Origin: Cognatishimia sp. F0-27
GTDB lineage: Bacteria; Pseudomonadota; Alphaproteobacteria; Rhodobacterales; Rhodobacteraceae
Assembly: GCF_020667845.1 (NCBI RefSeq)
Contig: NZ_JAFMPQ010000017.1
Span: forward strand, 1-64,000
Direction of reading: 5' to 3'
Length of the DNA: 64,000 nt
This document shows, piece by piece, positions 25,902 to 34,680 of the stretch. Below the pieces are notes generated by a model. The model was not told the origin of the DNA and did no database searches. It saw only the letters and a program-made list of their open reading frames with translations. The position numbers and the translations under genes were made by a program. Numbering within the stretch: position 1 is the stretch's first letter; the number at the start of each line of letters is the position of its first letter.

Positions 25902-27548
25902 ATGGACAGGAAGCTTATCACAGGGTTCGCGCTTGCAATTGCCGCAATCTGTCTGCTGCCCCTGTTCGGTGTGCTGTCGGCGGCATTTCTGGGCACGCTC
26001 GATACGCTCCAGCAACTCGCACAGACGGTCTTGTGGCGTTACACGTGGACGACGCTTGTGCTGGTTCTTCTTGTTGCCAGCGGCAGTATCCTCATCGGCG
26101 CAACAACCGCGTGGCTCGTGGTCACCACCGAATTTCGCGGCAGGCGGGTGCTTGAAATCGCGCTCGTGGTGCCCTTGGCGTTCCCGGCCTATGTACTCGC
26201 CTATGCCTATACGGATGTGCTCGACCATCCCGGGATCGTGCAATCCACGCTCCGGGACCTCATGGGGTGGGGACCGCGCGACTATTGGTTCCCGGAAATC
26301 CGGTCGCTGGGCGGCGCCGCCCTGATGCTGACGCTGGTGCTGTATCCATATGTCTATCTTCTCACGCGGGCGGCGTTCCGGATGCAGGCGGCGACCCCGT
26401 TCTATGCGGCGCGGTCGCTCGGCGCGTCGCCCTACCGGACCTTTCTCAAGGTCTCCTTGCCCATGGCGCGCCCTGCCATAGCCGCCGGCGCGTTGTTGGT
26501 GGTGATGGAAACCATCGCCGATTTCGGCACCGTCGCGCATTTCAGCGTGCAGACGTTTGCCACCGGCATCTACACAAGCTGGTTTGGCCTCGCCGATCGC
26601 GGTGCGGCGGCACAGCTGGCGCTCGGGCTGCTGACCTTTGCCCTTCTCGTGGCGGCGTTGGAATACATGAACCGTGGCCGGGCCACCTACGCCGCGAAGG
26701 GGCGGCAGGAGCCGTTTGCCCGGTTTGCGCTTACCGGCGGACGCGCCTTGGGGGCACAGATGGTGTGTTTCCTGCCGGTGCTTCTGGGCGTGATCATTCC
26801 GACCGTGACGCTTGTTCTGATGGGGTTGCGCTCCGAACAGAACATCTTCAGCCCGCGCTACATCAACTTCATCCAGAACTCGCTGTTGCTTGCGGGGGTC
26901 GCGGCCATTGTCACCGTCACCGCCGCCGTTCTTCTGGGCACGTTTCACCGCATGATGGCCAGCAAGGTGTCGCTGGCTGCGCTTTATATCGCGCGACTTG
27001 GATACGCGGTGCCGGGCGGGGTCATCGCCGTGGGTCTCCTTGTGCCCTTTGCGCGTTTCGACAATTGGCTGGACGACAGGATGGAAGCGTGGTTCGACAT
27101 CTCGACCGGGCTTCTGATTTCCGGGTCGATCTGGTTGATGGTGGCCGCCTATATGATCCGCTTTCTTGCGGCCGCGATTGGCGCGTATGACAGCGGTCTG
27201 GCCACGGTGACCCCCAATATCGATGCGGCGTCCCGCGTGCTGGGGCGCACCGCCTGGGGCACGGTGCGGTCCATTCATTTGCCGGTGCTGCGCTCAAGTG
27301 TCTTCACGGCGTTGCTGATCGTGTTCGTGGATACGATCAAGGAACTCCCCGCCACGTTGATCCTGCGCCCGTTTAACTACGATACGCTTGCTGTGCAGGC
27401 GTTCCGGCTGGCCTCGGACGAGCGGCTGGAAGGCGCCGCCGTTCCCAGTCTGATGATCGCGGGGATCGGCTTGATCCCGGTCATCCTGCTCTGTGTCCAG
27501 ATCGGAGACTGGCGCACCAGCCAAAGGCGCGGCCACGCGGTCTCGTGA
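25902..27548 (+). CDS. fbpB: iron ABC transporter permease (FbpB type)
   Basis: 548 residues from the ATG at 25902 (MDRKLITGFALAIAAI), whose AGAGG ribosome site is rather far (13 bases); earlier codons in frame read through the operator. Two fused permease halves with about six membrane segments each. The first EAA loop reads YAARSLGASPYRTFLKVSLP and the second DAASRVLGRTAWGTVRSIHLPVL, both contacting the ATPase. Fused double permeases of this length are typical of ferric-iron importers (FbpB/SfuB/FutB). Its binding protein gene fbpA lies at 7.7-8.7 kb, sharing the upstream operator sequence. The ATPase fbpC is not in this window. Confidence 0.9.
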   Translation: MDRKLITGFALAIAAICLLPLFGVLSAAFLGTLDTLQQLAQTVLWRYTWTTLVLVLLVASGSILIGATTAWLVVTTEFRGRRVLEIALVVPLAFPAYVLAYAYTDVLDHPGIVQSTLRDLMGWGPRDYWFPEIRSLGGAALMLTLVLYPYVYLLTRAAFRMQAATPFYAARSLGASPYRTFLKVSLPMARPAIAAGALLVVMETIADFGTVAHFSVQTFATGIYTSWFGLADRGAAAQLALGLLTFALLVAALEYMNRGRATYAAKGRQEPFARFALTGGRALGAQMVCFLPVLLGVIIPTVTLVLMGLRSEQNIFSPRYINFIQNSLLLAGVAAIVTVTAAVLLGTFHRMMASKVSLAALYIARLGYAVPGGVIAVGLLVPFARFDNWLDDRMEAWFDISTGLLISGSIWLMVAAYMIRFLAAAIGAYDSGLATVTPNIDAASRVLGRTAWGTVRSIHLPVLRSSVFTALLIVFVDTIKELPATLILRPFNYDTLAVQAFRLASDERLEGAAVPSLMIAGIGLIPVILLCVQIGDWRTSQRRGHAVS

Positions 27549-27846
27549 GGCTGCGGGCCGCGTGCGCAGCCGGGAGGCCAGCACGGGCATCATGGGGCGG
27601 TTCTTGATCGGCATCAGATTGGCGTTGGGGGGCGGGCCCTGACGCTCCAGACCCCGCAGCGACGGCCTCGACGGGCTCACCCGCTCGATCTTCCGCCTCT
27701 GCGTCCCGATGGGGGCTGCCTCGCAGTTCCGGACAGGCCTTGCCATGGGGCTAACGCGCTTCGGGATCGCGCAACAAGCCGCGCCCTGGCCGAACGGCGT
27801 TGAATGCCACCTTAGACAAAACGACGGCACAGCCGCGCCTTGGCCG

Positions 27847-28281
27847 TCATCCTTCCTCGAGCTTCACGCGCAGTTCCCGCAGCACCGGCAGCGCCGAGCG
27901 GACCGAGGCTTCGCCCAGATCGTCCACCAATGCGCGGATGAGCGGCGTAATCGCGGCCAGCGCGGCATCGCGCGCCGCGTGTCCCGAGGGGCTGATCGAG
28001 ACCATCTTCTTGCGTGCATCGTCCCAATCCGGCCGGATATGCACATAGCCCGCCAGCTCCAGTTTGCCGAGCGTGTTCGTCATGGCCCCGCGCGTCACAT
28101 GGAAGGCCCGCGCCAATTGTGCCGGCGTTTTTTCGCCACCCCGCGCGAGGTGATTGAGCACGGAGAAGTGGCTGATCTCCATCTTGTTGGGCAGAACCTT
28201 TGTCAGCCTTGCCCGCAGGAGCTGGTCCGCCCGCAGCAGCTCGGAAAACAGCGAGATGGCAATGCCGCTGGGGTCGCTCAT
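27847..28281 (-). CDS. MarR-family transcriptional regulator
   Basis: 144 residues: ISLFSELLRADQLLRARL, then KMEISHFSVLNHLARGG, the helix-turn-helix TPAQLARAFHVTRGAMTNTLGKL and wing DDARKKMVSISPSGH. Normal MarR length with a C-terminal dimerisation helix pair (SVRSALPVLRELRVKLEEG). Last gene of comF-grxC-amidase-marR on the minus strand; its ATG overlaps the amidase stop by four bases. The target is not visible. It may report redox or metabolite state, but there is no sequence evidence. Confidence 0.85.
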   Translation of the reverse strand: MSDPSGIAISLFSELLRADQLLRARLTKVLPNKMEISHFSVLNHLARGGEKTPAQLARAFHVTRGAMTNTLGKLELAGYVHIRPDWDDARKKMVSISPSGHAARDAALAAITPLIRALVDDLGEASVRSALPVLRELRVKLEEG

Positions 28282-29114
28282 GGTTCAGGCCCATCAAACG
28301 CGCGGTCGTGGGTGAGGGAAGGCACCCGGCGCCGGGCATCCGCCACCTGATCGAGGTCCAGATCCGCGATGAAGACACCGGGGCGCGTGCCGGCATCCAA
28401 CAAGACGTCTCCCCAGGGAGACACGATCATCGCGTGCCCGTAGGTGCGGCGCGGCTTGCCTGTCTGCGAGGGGTGTGTCCCGGTCTGGGCGGCGGCGACC
28501 ACGAAACATCCGGTCTCGATTGCGCGGGCCTGAAGAAGCGGTTGCCAGTGGACAGGCCCGGTTGCCGTCGAAAAAGCCGCGGGCACGGTCAAGATCTCTG
28601 CCCCGGCCTGTGCCAAGGCGCGGTAGAGCGCGGGAAACCGCAGGTCATAACAAACCGTCATCCCGATCGCGGCCAAGGGTGTTCGGGCAAGAACCGCGCG
28701 GCTGCCGGGCGCGTAGCCCGAGGATTCGCGATAGGTTTCCGTTGGAGAGACCGACACATCGAACATGTGCATCTTGTCATAGGTGGCTGTGATTGCGCCC
28801 GACGGGTCGATCATCACGCCGCGGTTGGCAAAGCGCGGCTCGGGCGGGTCCGATTTCAGCGCCAAAGAGCCTGCGTTGATCCACAGGCCCAGCCGCGCGG
28901 CCTCTGCTTGAAGATGCGCGAGCGTGGCATCCTCGGATTGCGTCGCCAGAACCCGAGCCTGATGTGCGCGATCCATGGAGACGCAATTCGTCACCTCCGG
29001 CGTGAAGACCATCGCCGCGCCCTGCCGCGCGGCCTCTTCCAGCATCGGCGTGATCATCCGCCGGTTCTCCTCCGGTGCATCGGAGGAGGTCATCTGGAGC
29101 AGCGCGACGCGCAT
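28278..29114 (-). CDS. carbon-nitrogen hydrolase (nitrilase superfamily, Nit/omega-amidase type)
   Basis: 278 residues from MRVALLQMTSSDAPEE. The nitrilase catalytic set is in order: Glu in VFTPEVTNC, Lys in YDKMHMFDV, Cys in GMTVCYDLRFPALYR, with the conserved HAMIVSPWG near the end. The closest characterised relatives are Nit1/Nit2: omega-amidase on 2-oxoglutaramate or deaminated glutathione amidase. Its place next to glutaredoxin grxC favours the deaminated glutathione repair role, though I cannot separate the two from motifs. The start overlaps the grxC stop by one base (TGATG). Confidence 0.88.
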   Translation of the reverse strand: MRVALLQMTSSDAPEENRRMITPMLEEAARQGAAMVFTPEVTNCVSMDRAHQARVLATQSEDATLAHLQAEAARLGLWINAGSLALKSDPPEPRFANRGVMIDPSGAITATYDKMHMFDVSVSPTETYRESSGYAPGSRAVLARTPLAAIGMTVCYDLRFPALYRALAQAGAEILTVPAAFSTATGPVHWQPLLQARAIETGCFVVAAAQTGTHPSQTGKPRRTYGHAMIVSPWGDVLLDAGTRPGVFIADLDLDQVADARRRVPSLTHDRAFDGPEP

Positions 29115-29371
29115 CAGCCCGCGAGCAGCGGATCGAGCTTGCCGGATTGTTCCAGCGCATAGAGATCGTCGCAACCGCCGACATGGGTTTCCCCGACGAA
29201 GATCTGTGGCACCGTGTGTCGCCCACCGGCCCGGCCCATCATCTCCGATTTGCGCGCCGGTTCCCGCAGCACATCGATCTCCGTGAAGCTGACACCTTTC
29301 TTGGTGAGCAGCCGCTTTGCCGCATGACAGAAACCGCAGAGCGGCGAGGTGTAGATCTCAACAGGTTGCAT
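29114..29371 (-). CDS. grxC: glutaredoxin 3
   Basis: 85 residues, MQPVEIYTSPLCGFCHAAKRLL at the start: the dithiol active site is CGFC (usual GrxC reads CPYC), then TVPQIFVGETHVGGCDDL, with the cis-Pro and GG glutathione-binding features. Reduces disulphides and ribonucleotide reductase with glutathione. The start is set at 29371, 53 bases after comF; an upstream extension of the frame has no glutaredoxin sequence. Second gene of the comF-grxC-amidase-marR operon. Confidence 0.93.
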   Translation of the reverse strand: MQPVEIYTSPLCGFCHAAKRLLTKKGVSFTEIDVLREPARKSEMMGRAGGRHTVPQIFVGETHVGGCDDLYALEQSGKLDPLLAG

Positions 29372-29423
29372 GGCGCATTTCCCTAAGCATGGCAGAAACC
29401 GGATTGCCGGCGTTGTCCAATAC

Positions 29424-30137
29424 TTAGGGGTCTTTGGCCGTCCGTGCCAGCACCGACACGCAAACCTGCTCCGCGCCTGCCGCATGACAGGCTTCTGCCG
29501 CCGCGGTGAGCGTGGCGCCCGAGGTCATGACGTCATCGACGATCAGGACCGGGCGATCCTCGATCCGCGCGCTCTTGCGGGGATCGACGGCGATACGTCC
29601 GGCCACCGTTTCGAACCGCTCATCGGCGGATTTTCCCGCAAGGCTTGCCGTGGCCCGGGGCCGGATCAACAGATCGGCCGCCGTTTCGCACCCCAACTCC
29701 CGGCTCAGGGCATCGGCCAGAAGCGCGGACTGGTTGAAGCGCCGCGCAAGAAGCCGCCTGAGATGGAGCGGCACCGGCAGGATCAGCGTGTCTTCGGTCA
29801 CGAAAGGCCGGCATTGGCGGGCCATCCATTTGGCGGCCGGACCCGCGATGTCATGCCGGTCGCCGTGTTTCAGACCCAGCACGAGACGCCGACCGCGATC
29901 CTTGTAGAGCAGCGCTGCGCGCCCGTGGGTCCAGGGTCGCGGCGTGCGCAGGCATTCATCGCAATGCTCGGCATGATCCGAGCGCCCCACAAGCGGTATC
30001 CCGCAGGCATCGCATGCCAAGCCAGCGATGAACGGGGTTTCACGCCAACACGCGCCACAAAGGCCGAAGTCGCTTTCCACCAGCCCCCCGCACCCAAGGC
30101 ACCGGGGCGGGTAGACAAGCTGAACCACCGTTTGCAA
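29424..30137 (-). CDS. comF: ComF-family phosphoribosyltransferase-like protein
   Basis: 237 residues if started at the TTG at 30137; no ATG fits between the divergent gene and the first conserved residues, so the start is uncertain (a GTG at 30128 is the alternative). Two zinc-ribbon knuckles open the protein: PPRCLGCGGLV with CGAC, and CDACGIPL with HCDEC. The C-terminal half is a type I phosphoribosyltransferase fold with the PRPP loop VLIVDDVMTSGATL. ComF is needed for DNA uptake during transformation in several bacteria; in roseobacters it is present without proof of competence. Divergent from the methyltransferase gene by about 30 bases. Confidence 0.88.
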   Translation of the reverse strand: MQTVVQLVYPPRCLGCGGLVESDFGLCGACWRETPFIAGLACDACGIPLVGRSDHAEHCDECLRTPRPWTHGRAALLYKDRGRRLVLGLKHGDRHDIAGPAAKWMARQCRPFVTEDTLILPVPLHLRRLLARRFNQSALLADALSRELGCETAADLLIRPRATASLAGKSADERFETVAGRIAVDPRKSARIEDRPVLIVDDVMTSGATLTAAAEACHAAGAEQVCVSVLARTAKDP

Positions 30138-30167
30138 CCCGCGCTGCCAGAACCTAGATCGTGCATC

Positions 30168-31022
30168 ATGTCCGATGTGAACACTCCTCCCCGCCTCACG
30201 GATCGCGGTGCGCTCGACGCGCATCGCGCCCGCGCCCTGCGCGCCGACCCGGCCCTGTTCCTGCACGAAGCCGCCCGCGACGAAGCGCAGGATCGCTTGG
30301 CCATGGTTAACAGAACCTTTACCGGGCCTGCCGTGGTCACCCCTTTTTCGGAGGTGTGGCAGGATTTCCTGCCGGGCGCGCGGATCATCGCGGATACGGA
30401 AACGCTCGCGCTCGAACGAGGCGGTCATGATCTGGTGATCCATGCGCTTGCCTTGCACTGGGCGAACGATCCGGTTGGCCAGCTGATCCAGTGCCGCCAT
30501 GCGTTGAGGCCGGATGGCTTGTTGTTGACGCTGTGCTTCGGCGGGCAGACGCTTCAGGAACTGCGCGCCGCACTCGGGCAGGCCGAGATCGAGGTGACCG
30601 GCGGTCTCTCTCCGCGGATCGCGCCGATGGGGGAAATCCGCGACCTCGGGGCACTTTTGCAGCGTGCGGGCTTTGCGCTTCCCGTTGCGGACAGCTGGCC
30701 GCTGACGGTGCGCTATGCCTCTGCCCTGCATCTGATGCGTGACCTGCGCGCCATGGGTGAGACAAACGCGCTCGATGCGCGCTTGCGCCAGCCGACGCGT
30801 CGCGCCGTGCTGCTTCGGGCGGCGGAACTTTATGCCGAGACCTATGCAGGGGAGGATGGCCGGATTCCCGCCAGTTTCGAGATCATCACCCTGACAGGAT
30901 GGGCGCCGGACGCCTCACAGCCGCAGCCGCTGCGCCCGGGCAGTGCCACCGCGCGCCTCGCCGATGCGCTGGGCACCACCGAAGCGCCGCTCAAAGGCGA
31001 CAAGGACAGCCCGAAACGGTAA
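30168..31022 (+). CDS. class I SAM methyltransferase, NDUFAF5/BioC-like
   Basis: 284 residues starting MSDVNTPPRLTDRGALDAHRA; RGALDAHRARALRADPALFLHEAARDE is the usual opening of NDUFAF5-like proteins. The methyltransferase fold follows: LVIHALALHWANDPVGQL (motif IV region) and LRPDGLLLTLCFGG, with the AdoMet loop unusually short. NDUFAF5 hydroxylates an arginine of a complex I subunit in mitochondria, so its alphaproteobacterial relatives may serve complex I. Function here is inferred from family resemblance only. ATG at 30168, divergent from comF. Confidence 0.75.
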   Translation: MSDVNTPPRLTDRGALDAHRARALRADPALFLHEAARDEAQDRLAMVNRTFTGPAVVTPFSEVWQDFLPGARIIADTETLALERGGHDLVIHALALHWANDPVGQLIQCRHALRPDGLLLTLCFGGQTLQELRAALGQAEIEVTGGLSPRIAPMGEIRDLGALLQRAGFALPVADSWPLTVRYASALHLMRDLRAMGETNALDARLRQPTRRAVLLRAAELYAETYAGEDGRIPASFEIITLTGWAPDASQPQPLRPGSATARLADALGTTEAPLKGDKDSPKR

Positions 31023-31131
31023 CACAAGCCTCACATGCGGAATTTCGCATAAATTGATATGGCGACAGGGCCTTGAATCGTTGACCTTTGTGTCGCAGGG
31101 CTTAGGTAAGCGGTCAGGCAGAAGGGTAACA

Positions 31132-32211
31132 ATGGGGATGACAATGCTGGACGCGACAAAACAGGCCACTTGCCCGGTCCACGCACCGACGGACCACCCG
31201 AAAGTGGCAGCCCCGAAAGTGGGTATTCTTTTGGCCAATCTCGGGACGCCGGACGATCACTCCTATTGGCCGATGCGCCGTTACCTGAACGAGTTCCTTT
31301 CAGACCGCCGCGTGATCGACTACAGCCCGTGGCTTTGGCAACCGCTCTTGCAGCTCGTGATCCTGACAAAGCGTCCGTTTTCGTCCGGTGAAGCCTACAA
31401 GTCGATCTGGAACGAAGAGGCTGGCGAGAGCCCGCTGATGACGATCACCAAGGATCAGACGGCGAAAATCAAGAAAGAGATGACAGACCGGTACGGCGAT
31501 CAGGTCATGGTTGATTTCTGCATGCGCTATGGCAACCCGTCCACCAAATCCAAGGTGCGCGAGATGGTCGATGCCGGGTGCCGCCAGATCCTGTTCTTCC
31601 CGCTCTATCCGCATTATGCGGGCGCCACATCCGCCACTGCAAATGACCAGTTTTTCCGCGCCCTGATGGACGAGAAATGGCAACCGGCGGTGCGCACGGT
31701 GGATCCCTATTTCGAGCACCCGCTTTACATCGAGGCCCTGGCCCAGTCGATCGAACGCGCCTATGCCAACATGGAAACGCGGCCCGATATCCTCGTGTGC
31801 TCTTATCACGGCGTGCCGCGCCGTTACCTGATGGAGGGCGACCCCTACCATTGCCAGTGCCAGAAGACGACCCGCCTGCTCAAGGAACGTCTCGGCTGGG
31901 ACGATACGGAGATCACGACCACCTTCCAGTCGCGCTTTGGCCCCGAGGAATGGCTCAAACCCTACACGGTCGAAGAGGTGGCGCGCCTTGCCGAGGAAGA
32001 GGGCAAGAAGAACATCGCGGTTTGCGCCCCGGCCTTCTCTGCTGATTGCATCGAAACGCTCGAAGAGATCAACGAAGAGATCAAGGAGAGCTTCGAAGAA
32101 GCGGGCGGAGAGCATTTCACCTATATCCCCTGCCTCAATGACGATGATGCGCATATCACCGCTCTGAGCGCGGTGATCGAGGAAAACCTGTCTGGCTGGA
32201 TCAAGACCTGA
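31132..32211 (+). CDS. hemH: ferrochelatase
   Basis: Inserts ferrous iron into protoporphyrin IX, the last step of haem synthesis. 359 residues from the ATG at 31132 with AAGGG upstream (MGMTMLDATKQATCPVHAP). KVGILLANLGTPDDHSYW opens the fold; the conserved active-site His lies in VCSYHGVPRRYL; FQSRFGPEEWLKPYT and VCAPAFSADCIETLEEI follow, the last holding the conserved Glu set. An inverted repeat ATGCG-N6-CGCAT lies 97 to 82 bases upstream. Transcribed with or just after the methyltransferase gene (110 bases between). Confidence 0.96.
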   Translation: MGMTMLDATKQATCPVHAPTDHPKVAAPKVGILLANLGTPDDHSYWPMRRYLNEFLSDRRVIDYSPWLWQPLLQLVILTKRPFSSGEAYKSIWNEEAGESPLMTITKDQTAKIKKEMTDRYGDQVMVDFCMRYGNPSTKSKVREMVDAGCRQILFFPLYPHYAGATSATANDQFFRALMDEKWQPAVRTVDPYFEHPLYIEALAQSIERAYANMETRPDILVCSYHGVPRRYLMEGDPYHCQCQKTTRLLKERLGWDDTEITTTFQSRFGPEEWLKPYTVEEVARLAEEEGKKNIAVCAPAFSADCIETLEEINEEIKESFEEAGGEHFTYIPCLNDDDAHITALSAVIEENLSGWIKT

Positions 32212-32722
32212 TCCGCGCGGCGTCCTGGGCGTCGGTCAATCGGGCAAGACGTCGTGCGTGACGGCGCGCCGGTTTTGCATCCCGTAACCCCGCAGGTGCA
32301 TCTCATCCGGATAACCATATCCGAGGGCGCGCGGCTCCCGCCCCTCTGGCGCATGGCGCCTTCGGCAAGCGCGCCATGCCCCCTGGCCGGGGTGCTGCTG
32401 CGGCTGACGATCCGCCCGCATCGTTGTTCAGAATAGGCAACCCAACCGCCGAGGGCGGCGCGCATCAGCGCGTGCAAAACCGGGCGGGTGCTTCTGGCGC
32501 TCGGGCGCGCCCATTGCGGCCATCACCGCCGCATGCAGCCCTGCCCCCAAGGCCGGTTCGGGAGCCGCTCCCATCCCTGGCTTGTCTGCTCCGGCCGGGC
32601 GCGGCGCTGGTGTGATCCGGGCGGTTTCCCGCCCAAACTCAGCGGCCCCATCGCGCAGCGCCGTGCAAAACCACGGTCAGCAATCCGCCGGTCCGTGAAA
32701 ATCCGGCCCGCAGAGCCGTCCT
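32212..32722. other. intergenic stretch without a recognisable gene
   Basis: These 511 bases separate the 3' ends of hemH and ggt, which are convergent. The minus strand keeps one frame open from about 32685 to 32435 (AWFCTALRDGAAEF at the start) but lacks a good start codon and ribosome site and matches nothing I know. No clear terminator is seen for either gene. Confidence 0.45.
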
Positions 32723-34507
32723 CTAGTCGCCAAGCGCAATGCCTTCCCGCCGCGGATCGGCGCCTCCGGCCAACCCGTTCTCCCCGAGCGCAATGAGGTG
32801 TAGCCCGGAGGTCAGCGCCCGCAGATTGACCTCGTAACCCAGGGCCTCGAGATCGGCCTGCATCGCCACCATGTCGGTGCCCTCTTCGAGGTCATAGGTG
32901 CCGAAGCGATTCACCGCATGCGGCATGGCGGCCGCTTCCTGCACGGACATGCCCCATTCCAGATGGGCCATGATCGCTTGCGCGACATATCCGATGATCC
33001 GGCTTCCGCCCGGGCTGCCAACCACCAGCACCGGTGCGCCGTCTTCAAGCACGATGGTCGGCGACATGGAAGAGCGCGGGCGCTTGCCCGGCTCCACCCG
33101 GTTTGCGATCGGCACCCCGTCACGGTGCGAGCGGAAGGAGAAATCGGTCAGTTCGTTGTTGAGCAGGAACCCGGACGCCATCACCCGGCTGCCAAACCCG
33201 TTTTCGATGGTCGTCGTCATCGACAGCGCATTGCCCTGCGCATCCACGATGGAAATATGAGAGGTCGACGGAAATTCGATGCTCTCGTCATCTGCGTAAA
33301 GCTGTGCGTGGTCCCAGGTCGGCTCGCCCGGCGCAACCTCCGGCAAGGCGTCATCCCCGGCCAGTAGCGCGGCCCGGCTGGCAAGGTATTCCGGATCCAC
33401 AAGCCCCTTGGTCGGCATCGGGACAAAATCGCTGTCCGCCATGTAGCGGCCGCGATCCGCAAAGGCGAGCCGCGACGCATCGCCGATCTTGCGCCAGGTA
33501 TGCACGTCGGACGGGTCGGAAATGTCCAGCCCGTCCAGCATGCCGAGGATCTGCCCCACCGTCAGAGCGCCGGATGACGGTGGCCCCATCCCGCACACAT
33601 CCTTCCCCTTGAACGATGCGCAGACCGCCGGGCGCTCCTTGACTTCGTAAATCGCGAGATCGATCAGCTCCATCACCCCGGGATTGCCCGGAGCCCCCTG
33701 GACCGCATCCACGATGCTCTGCGCAATCGCCCCGCCATAGATGGCGCGTGCCCCGTCTGCAGCCATCGCCTTGAGCGTTTCGGCATAGGCCGCGTTGACC
33801 AGCGTGTCACCCGCCTCAAGCGCGATACCGTCCGGATAGAAATAGGCGGCCGTGTCCGGGTGACGGGTCAGGCGCTCTTCATCCTGGGCCACGAGGCTGG
33901 CAAGGCGCGGCGATACGGCAAACCCGTCCTCTGCAAGGCCTATCGCGTCCTCGAAAAGCGTCGCCCAGTCGGACTTGCCCCACCTCTCATGCGCGGCCTG
34001 CATCAACGCCGGTGTGCCCGGCACCCCGACCGACCGGCCGCCCACCACCGCATCCCAGAATTTCAACGGCTCGCCTGCCGCGTCCTGAAAAAGCGTCGGC
34101 GTCGCGGCCAGAGGCGCGGTTTCGCGCCCGTCCAGCGTGGTAATCTCTCCGCTCTGCGCATCATACCAGACAAGGAAAGCGCCGCCGCCGATTCCGGAGC
34201 TTTGCGGCTCTACAAGCCCCAGAACGGCCTGCACCGCGACCATCGCATCCGCCGCCGAGCCGCCCATACGCAGCACCCGTGCGCCCGCCGCCACAGCGTG
34301 CGGGTTCGCGGCTGCCACCATCCACTCTTGCGATTCGACCGCAACACCGGCGTTCTTGGCCGCGAGCGCGGCGGCCACCTCTTCCGAAATCGCGGCAAAA
34401 CCACCGGCAGCGGCCGCTTCCGGATCCACGCTATCCGCCGCCTGCTGGGCCTGTACGACCCCGGCTGCCAGCCCGAAGGCAACGACAAATGATCCGATCT
34501 TGCGCAT
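32723..34507 (-). CDS. ggt: gamma-glutamyltransferase
   Basis: 594-residue periplasmic Ntn-hydrolase precursor with signal peptide MRKIGSFVVAFGLAAGVVQAQQ. The self-cleavage site and new catalytic Thr are in STSHISIVDAQGNALSMTTTI (Thr at about residue 409), with upstream RETAPLAATPT glutamate-binding arginine and downstream PGKRPRSSMSPTIV and GSPGGSRII oxyanion features. Removes the gamma-glutamyl group of glutathione and gamma-glutamyl amino acids, so supplies cysteine-glycine and glutamate. Single gene; starts opposite the dehydrogenase 3' region. Confidence 0.95.
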   Translation of the reverse strand: MRKIGSFVVAFGLAAGVVQAQQAADSVDPEAAAAGGFAAISEEVAAALAAKNAGVAVESQEWMVAAANPHAVAAGARVLRMGGSAADAMVAVQAVLGLVEPQSSGIGGGAFLVWYDAQSGEITTLDGRETAPLAATPTLFQDAAGEPLKFWDAVVGGRSVGVPGTPALMQAAHERWGKSDWATLFEDAIGLAEDGFAVSPRLASLVAQDEERLTRHPDTAAYFYPDGIALEAGDTLVNAAYAETLKAMAADGARAIYGGAIAQSIVDAVQGAPGNPGVMELIDLAIYEVKERPAVCASFKGKDVCGMGPPSSGALTVGQILGMLDGLDISDPSDVHTWRKIGDASRLAFADRGRYMADSDFVPMPTKGLVDPEYLASRAALLAGDDALPEVAPGEPTWDHAQLYADDESIEFPSTSHISIVDAQGNALSMTTTIENGFGSRVMASGFLLNNELTDFSFRSHRDGVPIANRVEPGKRPRSSMSPTIVLEDGAPVLVVGSPGGSRIIGYVAQAIMAHLEWGMSVQEAAAMPHAVNRFGTYDLEEGTDMVAMQADLEALGYEVNLRALTSGLHLIALGENGLAGGADPRREGIALGD

Positions 34508-34601
34508 GGTTCAGCTCCCGAAGGTTGTTTCGGCAACCATCGCACAGCCAGAGGATTAATCAATGCGCTTCGCTGGAGGCGCAGGCCGCTTCATTGGGCT
34601 G

Positions 34602-34651
34602 AAAATATCCCGGGGGAGTCTTTGCCCTGCAAAGACGGGGGCAGCGCCCCC
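34602..34651 (-). repeat. two-hairpin 3' repeat element, copy 1
   Basis: On the plus strand AAATATCCCGGGG (34603-34615), stem GTCTTTG/CAAAGAC (34618-34636, loop CCCTG), stem GGGGGC/GCCCCC (34637-34651, loop AGC). Copy 2 lies at 61728-61774. Read on the minus strand it starts 30 bases after the stop of the D-2-hydroxyacid dehydrogenase gene, so it sits in that gene's 3' untranslated region. Such CCCGGGATATTT elements occur widely in Rhodobacteraceae; I know no formal name. Confidence 0.7.
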
Positions 34652-34680
34652 AAAACGTCCCGCCACCCGCGCGCGCCGGA

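Noticed and set aside
27549-27846. Search for fbpC (ATPase) after fbpB
   Set aside because: The 298 bases show no Walker or signature motif in any frame.
31035-31050. Inverted repeat ATGCG-N6-CGCAT upstream of hemH
   Set aside because: Arms of five bases are too short to call a site without other evidence.
32435-32690. Minus-strand open frame between hemH and ggt
   Set aside because: No credible start codon or ribosome site and no recognisable family.
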